In this document: positions 7,558 to 15,266 of the stretch, one piece after another
Layout of the letters: the number at the start of each line of letters is the position of its first letter
How positions within the stretch are numbered: position 1 is the first letter of the stretch
Assembly (NCBI GenBank): GCA_020628865.1
Contig: JAHDEJ010000025.1
Span: 48,310-84,776 of the forward strand
Direction: 5' to 3'
From: Acidimicrobiales bacterium
GTDB taxonomy: Bacteria > Actinomycetota > Acidimicrobiia > Acidimicrobiales > SHLQ01
Length of the DNA stretch: 36,467 nt
Made by a program: the position numbers and the translations under genes
The notes under the pieces: generated by a model
Told to the model about the DNA's origin: nothing
Seen by the model: the letters and a program-made list of their open reading frames with translations, nothing else
The model's database searches: none

Positions 7558-8514
7558 ATGAAGGCGGCAACACAGGGCAACTACGGGCTGGACTCGATCC
7601 AGCTCAACGACCGACCAGTCCTCGAACCCGGGCCCGGACAGGTTCGAGTACGCATCGAGACCTCGTCGATCAACCCGGCCGACTGGCACCTTTCCACTGG
7701 ACGCCCGTGGTTCGTCCGGCTGACCGACGGACTGCGTCGCCCGAACCGCGACGTGCTCGGCACAGACGCCGCCGGCATCATCGAAGACGTCGGCCCCGGC
7801 GTGGCCCCGGAACGCATCGGCGATCGAGTCTTCGGCAAGGTGCAAGGGGCCTTCGCCGAAACGGCACTGGCCGACGTCGATCGGCTCGCGCTCATCCCCG
7901 AGCGGGTGCCCTTCGAGGAAGCCTGCGGCCTCCCGATCGCCGGCGTCACGGCCCTGCAGGCCGTCCAGAAGGGCGAAGTGGCCGGCCGGACCGTGCTGAT
8001 CAACGGCGCCTCCGGCGGCGTCGGGCACTATGCGATCCAGATCGCCCGGGCACTCGGAGCGACCCGAGTCACCGGTGTCTGCAGTGGGCGCAACGTCGAG
8101 ATGGTCCGCAGCCTGGGCGCAGACGAGGTGATCGACTACACCGTGGACGACTTCACCGCGACACCCCACGACGTCATCATCGACTGCGCCGGAAGCCGCA
8201 AGGGGTCCGAGCTCCGAGACGGCCTCAGCCCGGACGGGCGCGTGGTCATGGTCGGACCGAAGAAGGGTGGCCCGATCCTCGGACCGGTTCCCTCGATGGT
8301 GGCCATGATGGCCGGCTTCGCGGTGTCGAAACGCTCCTTCGTCGGGTTCGTTGCCGACGAGACCGCCGAGCGGCTCACGACCCTCGCCGACCTCTACTCG
8401 GACGGGGCGCTCCGCACGGTCGTCAGCCGCGAGTTCGCCCTCCCCGACGTGGTCAGCGCATTCGATCACCTGGCAACGGGCCGGGCCGTCGGCAAGGTCC
8501 TCATCCGCCCCTGA
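7558..8514 (+). CDS. NAD(P)H-dependent medium-chain dehydrogenase/reductase, quinone oxidoreductase-like
   Basis: A 318-residue MDR-superfamily enzyme. The catalytic domain has GPGQVRVRIETSSINPADWH and LGTDAAGIIEDVGPGV. The Rossmann fold has VLINGASGGVGHYAIQIARA, with the AxxGGVG pyridine-nucleotide motif, then GADEVIDYT. The C-terminus VGKVLIRP is typical. It lacks the structural zinc Cys cluster and the catalytic zinc ligands of true alcohol dehydrogenases, so a quinone/enone reductase role is more likely. The start at 7558 has AGGAG 6-8 nt upstream. It is under the divergent TetR operator, which suggests induction by a small electrophile or aromatic compound (inference). It ends in a shared bidirectional terminator. 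Confidence 0.87.
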   Translation: MKAATQGNYGLDSIQLNDRPVLEPGPGQVRVRIETSSINPADWHLSTGRPWFVRLTDGLRRPNRDVLGTDAAGIIEDVGPGVAPERIGDRVFGKVQGAFAETALADVDRLALIPERVPFEEACGLPIAGVTALQAVQKGEVAGRTVLINGASGGVGHYAIQIARALGATRVTGVCSGRNVEMVRSLGADEVIDYTVDDFTATPHDVIIDCAGSRKGSELRDGLSPDGRVVMVGPKKGGPILGPVPSMVAMMAGFAVSKRSFVGFVADETAERLTTLADLYSDGALRTVVSREFALPDVVSAFDHLATGRAVGKVLIRP

Positions 8515-8536
8515 AAACGGTTGCCCCGTTTTTCAG
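8511..8536. terminator. Bidirectional intrinsic terminator between oxidoreductase and SDR genes
   Basis: CTGAAAACGG (8511-8520) pairs with CCGTTTTTCAG (8526-8536, one bulged T) around a short loop. A-rich and T-rich arms serve both directions, and the stop codons of both convergent genes lie inside the stem. Confidence 0.72.
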
Positions 8537-9318
8537 CCGACCGGGACGCCGGTCTGGACCAGATCGCCCAGTCGTCGGGTGAGGTTCGCAATGGCGGGGA
8601 ACGCCCCGGCACGACGCGGAAGCCGAAGCGCCCATGCGTCGGACGCGATCGCGTTCCGAATGCCGTCGCCCACCTCGGCTGCCGGCATCGTGCGATTGAG
8701 CCGAAGCTTGTCGTAGCGGGCGAACAACTGATCTGCAGCGCTGTTCGACCGGATGTCAGCCAGCATGTCCGTGTCGACCGGACCGATCTCGACAATGGTC
8801 AAGCCGACACCGGAATCACGAAGTTCCAGTCGGAGGGAACCGGTGAACGAACTCAAGCCAGTTTTCGAGGCCCCATACGTGGCGAACCCCGGGTTGTGCA
8901 CCGCCATCGCCAACGATGAGACGTTGACGATGTGCCCTCGCCCACGCGGCAGCATCGACCTCAGCGCATCTCGGCAGAGCAGAACGGGCACCTCGAGGTT
9001 CAGCCGAAGTACGTCTCGGAGCTCGTCCGGAGTCTGCTCACTCACGTGCCCGGTCCGTTCCAAACCTGCGTTGTTGACCAGTACGTCGAGCGGGCCATCG
9101 GCCTCGATCGTCTCGATGAGTGTCGAGCGGAAGTCTTCGTCGAGCAGATCGCCGGCCGTCCAGGCACACCCCAACTCGTCCCCAAGGCGGCGAAGGGCAT
9201 CCGCATCCCGCGCCACGAGATGCACCCGTGCTCCCGCTGCAACGAGCGCACGGGCCGCCGCTTCGCCGATTCCCCGGGACCCTCCGGTGATCGCGATGTG
9301 GGCGTCCTTCAGTTCCAT
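8533..9318 (-). CDS. Short-chain dehydrogenase/reductase (SDR)
   Basis: A 261-residue classical SDR. Visible motifs: ITGGSRGIGEAAARAL (TGxxxGIG cofactor site, residues about 10-25), DVLVNNAGLERTG (NNAG), IVNVSSLAMAVHNPGFATYGASKTGL (catalytic Ser, Tyr and Lys of YxxxK; given here in two parts, IVNVSSLAMA and FATYGASKTGL) and IVEIGPVDTDM (PG-type motif after the active site). An Arg follows the first beta strand region (VARDADALRRL), which hints at NADP. The substrate is unknown. GGAG sits 8 nt before the ATG. It converges on the oxidoreductase gene. Confidence 0.88.
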   Translation of the reverse strand: MELKDAHIAITGGSRGIGEAAARALVAAGARVHLVARDADALRRLGDELGCAWTAGDLLDEDFRSTLIETIEADGPLDVLVNNAGLERTGHVSEQTPDELRDVLRLNLEVPVLLCRDALRSMLPRGRGHIVNVSSLAMAVHNPGFATYGASKTGLSSFTGSLRLELRDSGVGLTIVEIGPVDTDMLADIRSNSAADQLFARYDKLRLNRTMPAAEVGDGIRNAIASDAWALRLPRRAGAFPAIANLTRRLGDLVQTGVPVG

Positions 9319-9352
9319 GCAATGCTCCTGGCTCGTGGCCGGCCGATCGTAC

Positions 9353-9991
9353 TCAGCCGGTCTGGCCTGTGGCGAGCGTTACGAGCGTCTTCCTGGAGTG
9401 CTCGGCAACCCATCGGGCGTTCGGACCATCGTTCCCGTCCCAACGCCGCTGCGCCTCGGCTTCGGAGAATCCGTGTTCGCGCCAACGATCGAGAATTCGC
9501 CGTCGAAGTTCGAGCTCCTCCACTTGAAGGTCGACCGTGACGTCGTACAGGTCGGCAATCGACGACCACGGCTCGATGTCGACGTGAAGGTAGTTGCCTT
9601 CGACCACGACGATCCGCTGCTCGGGCCCGATCACGGCCGCTGCAGCCCGACTGAGTTCCAACGATCGATCGAATCGGGGGACACCCAACTCGACGGACGG
9701 ACGCGTTCGGACCGCTTCGAGCAGGACCCCGAAACCGACGGCATCGAACGTGTGCGGAGCACCCTTCCGCGCCCGGTGGCCGCGAGCGTCGAGGACCACG
9801 TCGTCGAAGTGAAAGCCGTCGAGCGGGAGAACCGAACAGACCGATCCCCAGTGGTCGACCAACGCGGCCGCCAGGGTGCTCTTTCCCGAAGCCGGCGGCC
9901 CGCCAATGGCAACGATCAGGCGGCGCCCCTCGGGCGGAGGTGGCGTGGCCGCCACAACAGCATCGACCCACTGCGACACCCCATCTGTCAT
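9353..9991 (-). CDS. P-loop nucleoside/sugar kinase (uridine kinase / FrcK-like)
   Basis: A 212-residue kinase. Walker A is IVAIGGPPASGKSTLAAAL. The DGFHFDD motif just after it is typical of the uridine kinase/phosphoribulokinase/pantothenate kinase group, where the Asp helps activate the acceptor hydroxyl. Further parts are RKGAPHTFDAVGFGVLLEAV, VPRFDRSLE, IVVVEGNYLHVD (Walker B-like strand) and DVTVDLQVEELELRRRILDR. The open frame runs 42 codons further, but the ATG at 9991 suits the family, and CATGCT 6 nt upstream may be a weak leaderless -10. The phosphate acceptor (nucleoside or sugar) cannot be told from sequence alone. It is divergent from the methyltransferase. Confidence 0.8.
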   Translation of the reverse strand: MTDGVSQWVDAVVAATPPPPEGRRLIVAIGGPPASGKSTLAAALVDHWGSVCSVLPLDGFHFDDVVLDARGHRARKGAPHTFDAVGFGVLLEAVRTRPSVELGVPRFDRSLELSRAAAAVIGPEQRIVVVEGNYLHVDIEPWSSIADLYDVTVDLQVEELELRRRILDRWREHGFSEAEAQRRWDGNDGPNARWVAEHSRKTLVTLATGQTG

Positions 9992-10055
9992 CCGTCCAGC
10001 ATGACAGTCCGAGCCGAGACTTGAATGGAACGCCGCCGGAGCCGATGGGCACGCC

Positions 10056-10679
10056 ATGGCGGGAACCGAGACGACCGACGGCGCATCCTTCTGGGTGGAC
10101 TCGACGGACACCCACAAAGCAGACGCCGGCTACTACGAACGAGCGGCGAGCGCACTCCGCCAACTCGTTGTCCCACGACTGACATCGAACGCCCGACTGC
10201 TGGACTTCGGCTGTGGCAACGGCGAATACACCCGGCTGCTCGCAACACACTGCCGTGAGGCCATCGGCATCGACGTGTCTGCGCCCCTCATCGACGAAGC
10301 CCGCAGCTCAACACCCGCAGGCGAAAACGTCCGATGGGCTGTCGACGAACGGCCGCCGGTTGGCGAAACGTTCGACGTCGTCGCGTGCATGGGCGTACTC
10401 GTGTGCGTGCTCGCCGACACCCAGTTCCGACAACTCCTCGAGCACCTGGCGCAGTGTGTGGCTCCCGGAGGAACCATGGTCTTGCGTGAGACGCTCAGCT
10501 GGGGAGAGCCACAGCTCGTCGAGCACGCCGACTACGTGTCGCTGTACCGAACCCCGCTCGACTACCTCCAGCCGCTCGCCAACGCCGGAATCCAACTCGT
10601 CCACGATGAGCACCTCGTGACGTGGTCGAGCGACGCCGAGCGGTCGAACCACCTCTGGCTGCTGGAACGACCCGCCTGA
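10056..10679 (+). CDS. Class I SAM-dependent methyltransferase
   Basis: A 207-residue protein with a classical Rossmann methyltransferase core: motif I LLDFGCGNGEYTRLLA (binds SAM), IGIDVSAPLIDEAR (acidic residue for the ribose), FDVVACMGVLVCV (motif II/III region) and LEHLAQCVAPGGTMVLRETL (motif around PGG). The N-terminal SFWVDSTDTHKADAGYYERA is a short helical lid. The substrate is unknown. The stop codon forms the loop of a terminator hairpin, and ftsH converges from the other side. Confidence 0.82.
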   Translation: MAGTETTDGASFWVDSTDTHKADAGYYERAASALRQLVVPRLTSNARLLDFGCGNGEYTRLLATHCREAIGIDVSAPLIDEARSSTPAGENVRWAVDERPPVGETFDVVACMGVLVCVLADTQFRQLLEHLAQCVAPGGTMVLRETLSWGEPQLVEHADYVSLYRTPLDYLQPLANAGIQLVHDEHLVTWSSDAERSNHLWLLERPA

Positions 10680-10685
10680 GGCGGG
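10671..10685. terminator. Short GC hairpin at the methyltransferase stop codon
   Basis: CCCGCC (10671-10676), loop TGA (the stop codon), GGCGGG (10680-10685), between convergent genes. There is no T tract, so its strength is uncertain. Confidence 0.5.
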
Positions 10686-10694
10686 CCATCGGGA

Positions 10695-12563
10695 TCAGCG
10701 GACGTCGAGCACCTGTCGGCGATCGCCGCCATCACGACGACGTTCCCGCGATGGGCTGAACGTCTCGAGGCCCTCGAACACCACGGCGAGGTCATCCTCG
10801 TCGAGCGTTTCGTGTTCGATCAGTTCCTCAGCCATGCGGTCGAGGACCGGCCGGTACACGGTGAGCACTTCGCGAGCTTCGGCGGCCGCACGGTCCACGA
10901 GGTCGCGAACGGCGTCATCGATCTGATGGGCGATCTCGTCGGAGTAGTTCGCCTTGGTCGACGAGGCGTAGGACTCACCCACGCCGAGACCGAACTTCTG
11001 CAGACCGAGCGAGCTCATGCCGTACTCGGTGACCATCGAACGGGCGATGGCAGTCACCCGCTCGATGTCGTTCGACGCACCCGTCGTGGGGTCACCGAAG
11101 ATGATCTCTTCTGCGACGCGGCCGCCGAGCAGCATCGCCATCTCGTCCGACAGCTCGGAGCGTGACTTGAGCACCTTGTCCTTCTCGGGCAGGGACAACG
11201 TCCAGCCGAGCGCCTTGCCTCGGGCGATGATCGAGACCTTGTGAATCGGGTCGCTGTTCGGCAGCACGTGACCGACGATTGCGTGGCCGGCCTCGTGGTA
11301 GGCGATGACGTACTTCTCGCGTTCGGACAGCGTGTTGCTGCCCTTTTCCGGACCGGCAATGACCCGGTCGAGGGCATCGTCCAGCTCCGCCTGCGAAATC
11401 GACGTGCGTTCGCGGCGGGCAGCCAGAAGCGCCGCCTCGTTCAGCAGGTTGGCCAGATCGGCACCGGTGAACCCCGGGGTCCGGCGGGCGATCGTGTCGA
11501 TCGAAACGTCGTCGCCGAGCGGCTTGCCGGCGGCGTGGACGGCGGCGATCTGACGGCGTCCATCCAGGTCGGGTCGATCGACGGCAATCTGTCGATCGAA
11601 CCGACCAGGACGAAGCAATGCCGGGTCGAGAATGTCGGGACGGTTCGTCGCCGCAATGAAAATGACGCCTGTGCTGACGTCGAATCCGTCCATCTCGACG
11701 AGCAGCTGGTTCAGGGTCTGCTCCCGCTCCTCGTTTCCGGCTCCCCCTCCGCCACCACGGTGGCGACCTACAGCGTCGATCTCATCCACGAAGATGATGG
11801 CCGGCGCTTCCTTCTTTGCTTCTTCGAACAGGTCTCGAACGCGGCTTGCGCCGACACCTGCGTACATCTCGACGAAGTCCGATCCGGACAGCGTGTAGAA
11901 CGGCACGCCGGCCTCGCCGGCGACGGCTCGGGCCAAGAGGGTCTTGCCCGTTCCCGGAGGCCCGTACAGGAGCACGCCCTTCGGGATCTTGGCGCCGATG
12001 GATGCGAACCGATCCGGGTTCGTGAGGAAGTCCCGAATCTCGCCGAGTTCGGTGATGGCTTCGTCAGCGCCGGCAACGTCGTTGAAGGTGACGGTCTGCA
12101 TCTCCTGGGTGAGCTTGCGGTTCTTGGCGTTGAACTTGCCGGAACCCTTGTTGCCCATCCGCTTCCAGATGAGAAAGACCAGCGCGAACATCAACGCCAG
12201 CGGCAGGACGTTGACGATCAGGAACAGCACGGTGCTCTCGCCGCTTGCCGGCGGCACCACGGCGGTGATGGTGACATCGGGGTCGGTGGACAGCACGCGA
12301 TCGACAAATTCGTCGGAGAACCCGGGTGGCATGGCGGACCGGAACTCGTCACCGTTCTCGAGAGCGACGGTGATGTTCGACGTGCCCTGGGTCATCCCCA
12401 GCTGTTCGATGCTGCCCGCTTCGAGTTCGGCGAGCAGTTCGCTGAAGGTGAGCTCCGGGAGCGGCTCGACCTCAGGTTCTGCGCTGACCATCTGGAAGAT
12501 CAGGAACCCGCTGGCGACGAGAAGAAGAAAAATGAGAATTCGAAGTCGTGTGTTGGTGCTCAC
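10695..12563 (-). CDS. ftsH: ATP-dependent zinc metalloprotease FtsH
   Basis: A 622-residue membrane AAA+ protease. TM1 is about residues 8-25 ([17 protein letters not shown]) and TM2 about 110-133 ([20 protein letters not shown]), with a small external domain between them. Then come Walker A GPPGTGKT (about 201-208), the pore residues [12 protein letters not shown], Walker [13 protein letters not shown] (about 256-264), the second region of homology [17 protein letters not shown] and the zinc site HEAGH (about 423-427). It degrades misfolded and regulatory membrane or cytosolic proteins. The GTG at 12563 is chosen because TACCCT lies 7 nt upstream and TM1 follows at once. The C-terminus is short (ends RRQVLDVR). 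It lies last in a minus-strand series after the HD-GYP genes. Confidence 0.95.
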   Translation of the reverse strand: MSTNTRLRILIFLLLVASGFLIFQMVSAEPEVEPLPELTFSELLAELEAGSIEQLGMTQGTSNITVALENGDEFRSAMPPGFSDEFVDRVLSTDPDVTITAVVPPASGESTVLFLIVNVLPLALMFALVFLIWKRMGNKGSGKFNAKNRKLTQEMQTVTFNDVAGADEAITELGEIRDFLTNPDRFASIGAKIPKGVLLYGPPGTGKTLLARAVAGEAGVPFYTLSGSDFVEMYAGVGASRVRDLFEEAKKEAPAIIFVDEIDAVGRHRGGGGGAGNEEREQTLNQLLVEMDGFDVSTGVIFIAATNRPDILDPALLRPGRFDRQIAVDRPDLDGRRQIAAVHAAGKPLGDDVSIDTIARRTPGFTGADLANLLNEAALLAARRERTSISQAELDDALDRVIAGPEKGSNTLSEREKYVIAYHEAGHAIVGHVLPNSDPIHKVSIIARGKALGWTLSLPEKDKVLKSRSELSDEMAMLLGGRVAEEIIFGDPTTGASNDIERVTAIARSMVTEYGMSSLGLQKFGLGVGESYASSTKANYSDEIAHQIDDAVRDLVDRAAAEAREVLTVYRPVLDRMAEELIEHETLDEDDLAVVFEGLETFSPSRERRRDGGDRRQVLDVR

Positions 12564-12570
12564 GAGACCG

Positions 12571-12576
12571 AGGGTA
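12571..12576 (-). promoter_or_regulatory. -10 box of a leaderless ftsH promoter
   Basis: On the minus strand TACCCT is followed by 7 nt and the GTG start at 12563. No Shine-Dalgarno lies at normal distance. This would give ftsH its own promoter, independent of the upstream genes. Confidence 0.45.
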
Positions 12577-12604
12577 GATCTCCCCGATGGCCCGGGGATA
12601 TAGC

Positions 12605-12620
12605 CCGTTGGGCCCACCGG
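12605..12620. repeat. 16-bp near-palindrome upstream of ftsH
   Basis: CCGTTGGGCCCACCGG, one mismatch from a perfect palindrome. Its first 12 bases are identical to those of the perfect palindrome CCGTTGGGCCCAACGG at 35198-35213. It may be an operator, or part of a terminator after the orphan gene at 12636. Confidence 0.4.
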
Positions 12621-12635
12621 CGGCCCTGAAGCCCG

Positions 12636-13142
12636 TCAGCAGGCGGTGAACACGCGGATCTGGTCGCGCCCGCTGGCAATGAGCTGGAAGGTGGCTTCGA
12701 GGACGCTTCCGGTAATGGTGAGGCTGTCGCTCCCCTCGGTACCAGCGCCGTCGTAGACGATCCCGTCGAGCCCGTACTCGCTGGTGGTGCCGTCGATCTC
12801 GCCGTCTGACATCGCGAGGCCGAGGATGGTCTCACCGAAGTCGAAGGTGCCGGTCAACGCCTGCTGTGTCGGGACGTCGCTGTGCACGAACCAGGTGCAG
12901 ACCACCGTTCCAGCAGTGAGGACCGTGGTGTCGGCGCTGTCGCCCGCCATCGCAACGCCGTCCACATGGGCTCGCAGTGTCAGGTCGGCGGCCAGCGGTG
13001 TTGCAACAACTTCTCGGAAGACGTGGATCACGGTCGCCGATTCAAGGGACCCATGGAGCAGGTCGCCGGTCAGATCGCCGGTGGAGAGGAGCTGGAACCC
13101 CGCAGGCGGAATCGTTGTCGTGCGTGTCGGGTCAACTGCCAC
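12636..13142 (-). CDS. Stand-alone copy of the C-terminal domain of the neighbouring HD-GYP proteins
   Basis: A 168-residue product (GTG start) that is nearly all one domain, homologous to the last 155 or so residues of the two HD-GYP proteins upstream. Shared features are GFQLLSTGDL near the start, a central AGTVVCTWFVHSD, FDFGETILGLAMS and the last residues DQIRVFTAC. It has no signal peptide or membrane segment; the first residues TRTTTIPPAG look like the end of the Thr-rich linker. It is in the same reading frame as the HD-GYP gene before it, separated by 64 bp with two in-frame stops. It may be a decayed remnant of a third receptor or of a tandem domain, or a small real protein. No function is known. 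Confidence 0.55.
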   Translation of the reverse strand: MAVDPTRTTTIPPAGFQLLSTGDLTGDLLHGSLESATVIHVFREVVATPLAADLTLRAHVDGVAMAGDSADTTVLTAGTVVCTWFVHSDVPTQQALTGTFDFGETILGLAMSDGEIDGTTSEYGLDGIVYDGAGTEGSDSLTITGSVLEATFQLIASGRDQIRVFTAC

Positions 13143-13205
13143 GGCAGTTCATCGGCCTTCTCGAGGGCGAACCTGACGCCTTGTCAAGAACCCGTCATGT
13201 TTCGC

Positions 13206-15194
13206 TCAGCAGACGGTGAAGATCCGCATCTGATCGATGTCCCCATTGTTCACGCCGGTGTTGTACACGATCGTCCCGTCCAGGCCGCTGACAGCGGTGA
13301 AGGTGAACCGGTCGGTACCACCCATGTCCTGGTAGTCGTAGCTCAACCCCGGGATCTCGAATCTCGAGGATCCGACGAGGTGTTCGTTGCGGGGTGCGAT
13401 GCCGAGGATCTCGCCGGCGAAGTCGAGCGACATCACGATGTCCGTCGTATCGTCGCCCTGGTCGGTGTGGACGAACCACGAACAGAGCACCGTTCCCGCC
13501 GGAATGACGGTGTTGGTGCCGGCAGTACCGGCGAATTCAACGCCGATCGGCCCGATCTTGGCAGTGAGCGGCGCCGTGAGCGTCACCCGCTCCGCCTCGA
13601 GGAAGATCGAGGCCATCGTCGCCGACCGAAGAGATCCGGCCGAGAGGTCGGCCGGAAGGCCGTTGACCTCGACGATGCGGAATCCAGAGCCCGTCGGCAT
13701 CGCCACCGGAGCGAGTGGTGGTGTCGTGGTTGTCGTGGTCGTGGTTGTCGTGGTCGTCGTTGTTGTGGAGCTCGTCGTCGTGGTCGAGGTGGTGGTCGTC
13801 GACGTCGTGGAGGTTGTCGAACTCGTCGTTGTGGGCGCGGCGGCGAGGACGGCGGCGGTCGTGGGCGTGTTCTGCGCCTCGGCAACGGTGGTCGACGGTG
13901 ACACGGCAACGGTGGAGGGCGACGCTTCCTGACCGGCCGGCGGAAGGATCACGATGGTTGTCGGGACGGCGTCGGCAGGCGTCCCGTCGTCGGCCGCCGC
14001 TGATGGCAGCGGTGCCCCCATCGGCGGGAGTGTCGTCGGTGTCGGCAGGTCGATGACCTCGACAATCGGAACCGGATCCTGTGCGGCGAGCGCAGTGGGA
14101 ATCGGCTCGATCACCTCCGGCGTCCCGCCGGCCGCTGCGGTGACGGAGACTACGGCAGCCGCGGCAGCAACCGGTGCGGTGGCCACGTTCGATGCGATCC
14201 GGGCGAGTTGTGGCAATTCGAGAATCCAGCTGAAGGCACCGAGTCGGTTGCTCGGGCGAAGGCCCACCCGCAACATCGCCCGGACCACGGCCGGGTCGAA
14301 CTGCCTTCCCGAGCACTCGACGAGTTCCCGACGGGCCGCCTCGACGGACAGCGCACGCTTGTACGACCGGCTCGATGTGATCACGTCATACGCGTCGGCG
14401 ACCGCAGTGATCCGACCCGCCAGGGAGATCTCTGTTCCCCGCAAGCCGGCCGGATACCCCTTTCCGTCCCATCGCTCGTGATGCTGGCCGGCTGCGTCAC
14501 CCCAGGAGTCGAGCCATGGCCGCAGTGGGGCGATCATCCGCTCTCCGGCAGCCGGATGGCCCCGAAGGATGCGCCACTCGACGTCGTCGAGCTTTTCCTC
14601 CTTGTTGAGGATCGCCGCCGGAACGGCCAGCTTGCCGATGTCGTGCAACAACACACCCCACCGAAGCCGATTCATGTCCCAGTCGGACAACCCCATCTCC
14701 AACCCGATCAACTCTGCGTGCGCACGCACCCGCTCCGTATGCCCACGCGTCAACCGCTCGTGCTTGCCCAGCGCAGTCACCAGCGAAATCGCGTGCTCCG
14801 CCGCCGCCTGGACCGACGTGCTCGAAAGCGTCTCACCCGCCCGAAGGCGCTTCACGGTCCCGCTTCGCAGGGCCATGCTGAAACGGGACGGCGCATGGTC
14901 GGGGAACACGAGCGTCATCTTGAACAGCGCCGTCAGCGGCGCCAACCGATTTGCGACTCGGGACCCAAGGTGCGATGACACGCCAGCGATCACCGCTGCC
15001 TGGCCGATCCATGCGACCATGCCCGTTCCACCCGCAGGCTGCCAGTACCACTGCTGAGTGAAACGAACGGCCAGCCAACCGACCACGAGTGGCACGGTGA
15101 ACAGCCCGGCACGAGTCAGGTTCGCGAGCAGAGGACGCCCCACCCAACCGGGGGATGCGTCCTCGTGTGCACCGCGCGTCGGACTCTCGACCAC
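13206..15194 (-). CDS. Membrane HD-GYP phosphodiesterase with Thr-rich linker and external C-terminal domain (paralogue A)
   Basis: About 662 residues. Order: two TM segments (AGLFTVPLVVGWLAVRF; then GMVAWIGQAAVIAGVSSHLG), an intact HD-GYP domain with RGHTERVRAHAELIG, LLHDIGKLAVP, GHPAAGERMI, QHHERWDGKGYPAG and ITAVADAYDVITSSR, a third TM or Ala-rich segment (about 320-345), a roughly 150-residue Pro/Ala/Thr linker ending in a run of Thr, and a C-terminal domain ending DQMRIFTVC. HD-GYP enzymes hydrolyse cyclic di-GMP. The HD and GYP metal ligands are all present. The topology predicts a cytoplasmic enzyme and an outside C-terminus. The TTG at 15233 is possible, but the GTG at 15194 aligns with the start of paralogue B and keeps the same 30-nt distance to a conserved upstream element. 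Confidence 0.85.
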   Translation of the reverse strand: MVESPTRGAHEDASPGWVGRPLLANLTRAGLFTVPLVVGWLAVRFTQQWYWQPAGGTGMVAWIGQAAVIAGVSSHLGSRVANRLAPLTALFKMTLVFPDHAPSRFSMALRSGTVKRLRAGETLSSTSVQAAAEHAISLVTALGKHERLTRGHTERVRAHAELIGLEMGLSDWDMNRLRWGVLLHDIGKLAVPAAILNKEEKLDDVEWRILRGHPAAGERMIAPLRPWLDSWGDAAGQHHERWDGKGYPAGLRGTEISLAGRITAVADAYDVITSSRSYKRALSVEAARRELVECSGRQFDPAVVRAMLRVGLRPSNRLGAFSWILELPQLARIASNVATAPVAAAAAVVSVTAAAGGTPEVIEPIPTALAAQDPVPIVEVIDLPTPTTLPPMGAPLPSAAADDGTPADAVPTTIVILPPAGQEASPSTVAVSPSTTVAEAQNTPTTAAVLAAAPTTTSSTTSTTSTTTTSTTTTSSTTTTTTTTTTTTTTTPPLAPVAMPTGSGFRIVEVNGLPADLSAGSLRSATMASIFLEAERVTLTAPLTAKIGPIGVEFAGTAGTNTVIPAGTVLCSWFVHTDQGDDTTDIVMSLDFAGEILGIAPRNEHLVGSSRFEIPGLSYDYQDMGGTDRFTFTAVSGLDGTIVYNTGVNNGDIDQMRIFTVC
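13718..13835 (-). repeat. Thr-codon low-complexity tract in paralogue A
   Basis: Imperfect ACNACN repeats (seen on the plus strand as GTTGTCGTGGTCGTG and similar) encode the Thr/Ser linker. Slippage and recombination with the similar tract in paralogue B are plausible. Confidence 0.85.
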
Positions 15195-15224
15195 ACCCCG
15201 AAAATCGGTTTGCGGACGGGCGCC

Positions 15225-15250
15225 CTTGAGCAAGTGTCATCAAATCAACA
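15225..15250 (-). promoter_or_regulatory. Conserved upstream element of HD-GYP paralogue A
   Basis: A 26-bp block with 24 of 26 bases identical to 17301-17326; on the plus strand it begins CTTGAGCA and ends AAATCAACA. In both cases it lies exactly 30 nt upstream of the aligned GTG start, so it is probably a promoter or activator site. I cannot assign the factor. Confidence 0.6.
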
Positions 15251-15266
15251 TGTGTTGGCTGATGGG

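Noticed and set aside
13140-13208. The TGA codons between HD-GYP paralogue A and the free domain as further Sec codons
   Set aside because: The first follows a complete domain ending in FTVC and there is no redox motif or SECIS-like stem around them.
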